Shown here in pieces: positions 63,759-64,000 of a stretch of DNA of 64,000 bases. Source of the stretch: Oncomelania hupensis. Taxonomy: Eukaryota; Mollusca; Gastropoda; Littorinimorpha; Pomatiopsidae. Under the pieces are notes generated by a model. It worked only from the letters and a program-made list of their open reading frames with translations. It ran no database searches and was not told the DNA's origin. The translations under genes were made by a program, and so were the position numbers. The first letter of the stretch is position 1. Each line of letters starts with the position of its first letter. The DNA is taken from positions 91,010,022-91,074,021 of the forward strand of contig CM072513.1 of the NCBI GenBank assembly GCA_036898135.1. The letters run 5' to 3'.

Positions 63759-64000
63759 TTAACTCTTTCCCTGCCAATCGACGATATATAGTCGATCTGA
63801 GCCGCTATGTTTGTGCCAATCGACGATATATCGTCGATTTCAGTATTCCGTTTCGTTCCGTTTTTTTGCGCAGTCCAATCCAAGTTTTATTTTAACCAAA
63901 GAGAGATAACTCTTTCTACTTTCGTTCTCGATCGACACGCGCGTGGTTTCTTCAAATTGATTCGTTTTTAGAGTGTTTTTTGTGCATTTTACTAAGCATT
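63759..64000. mobile_element. Left end of a piggyBac-like element, cut by the window edge
   Basis: TTAACTCTTTCCCTGCC followed by two short hairpin motifs (ATCGACGATATA..GTCGAT). TTAA plus a CYCTTT.CCTGCC end is typical of piggyBac-like elements. The other end is outside. Confidence 0.5.

Overview
The window is eukaryotic nuclear DNA: AT-rich, full of microsatellites, with genes broken by GT-AG introns, and tRNA-headed SINEs, non-LTR, LTR and cut-and-paste elements filling introns and intergenic space. Gene content (INTS7, COMMD1) is metazoan. The repeat mix (short SINEs with microsatellite tails, an RTE-like LINE with a GGATA tail, hAT/piggyBac/mariner derivatives, a Ty3-type element with integrase placed before reverse transcriptase) fits a lophotrochozoan, most likely a gastropod mollusc. 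The species-level call is an inference.

Three host genes can be supported. (1) About 14.18-17.26 kb, + strand: a two-exon gene for a nuclear-looking, Met/Gly-repeat, single-C2H2 protein that I do not recognise; its reading frame is broken twice as read here. (2) 34.66-38.66 kb, - strand: a complete three-exon COMMD1 of 188 codons. (3) 38.895 kb to beyond the right edge, + strand: the first nine exons (407 codons) of INTS7, the Integrator subunit; all nine phases agree. COMMD1 and INTS7 are head to head with only 235 bp between start codons.

Mobile DNA makes up much of the rest. The largest element is a 7.8-kb Ty3/gypsy-type retrotransposon in INTS7 intron 1 (39,086-46,880; two 1,716-bp LTRs, 5-bp target duplication AGGCC, tRNA-Leu-type primer site, purine tract, one long gag-pol ORF). 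Its domain order is Gag-PR-INT-RT-RNase H, and the integrase catalytic core is missing although the frame stays open. It looks recently mobilised but unable to integrate alone.

The window also holds a set of hAT-like elements with CAGA(G/C)xTGCC(A/T)ACC ends and exact 6-7 bp target duplications (five with exact duplications, one decayed); two elements with 5-bp duplications; an 8-bp-duplication hAT nested in a SINE; a TTAA-flanked piggyBac derivative; two mariner-like deletion derivatives; a twin-primed (5'-inverted) LINE and four other fragments of the same family; two solo LTRs; and a roughly 576-bp retroposon family without a tRNA head, carrying a TATA motif and a TGTAA tail, with two intact copies flanked by 12- and 14-bp target duplications.

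Layout: 1-14 kb intergenic repeats; 14-17.7 kb zinc-finger gene; 17.7-34.6 kb intergenic repeats; 34.6-38.7 kb COMMD1; 38.9-64 kb INTS7 with element-filled introns.
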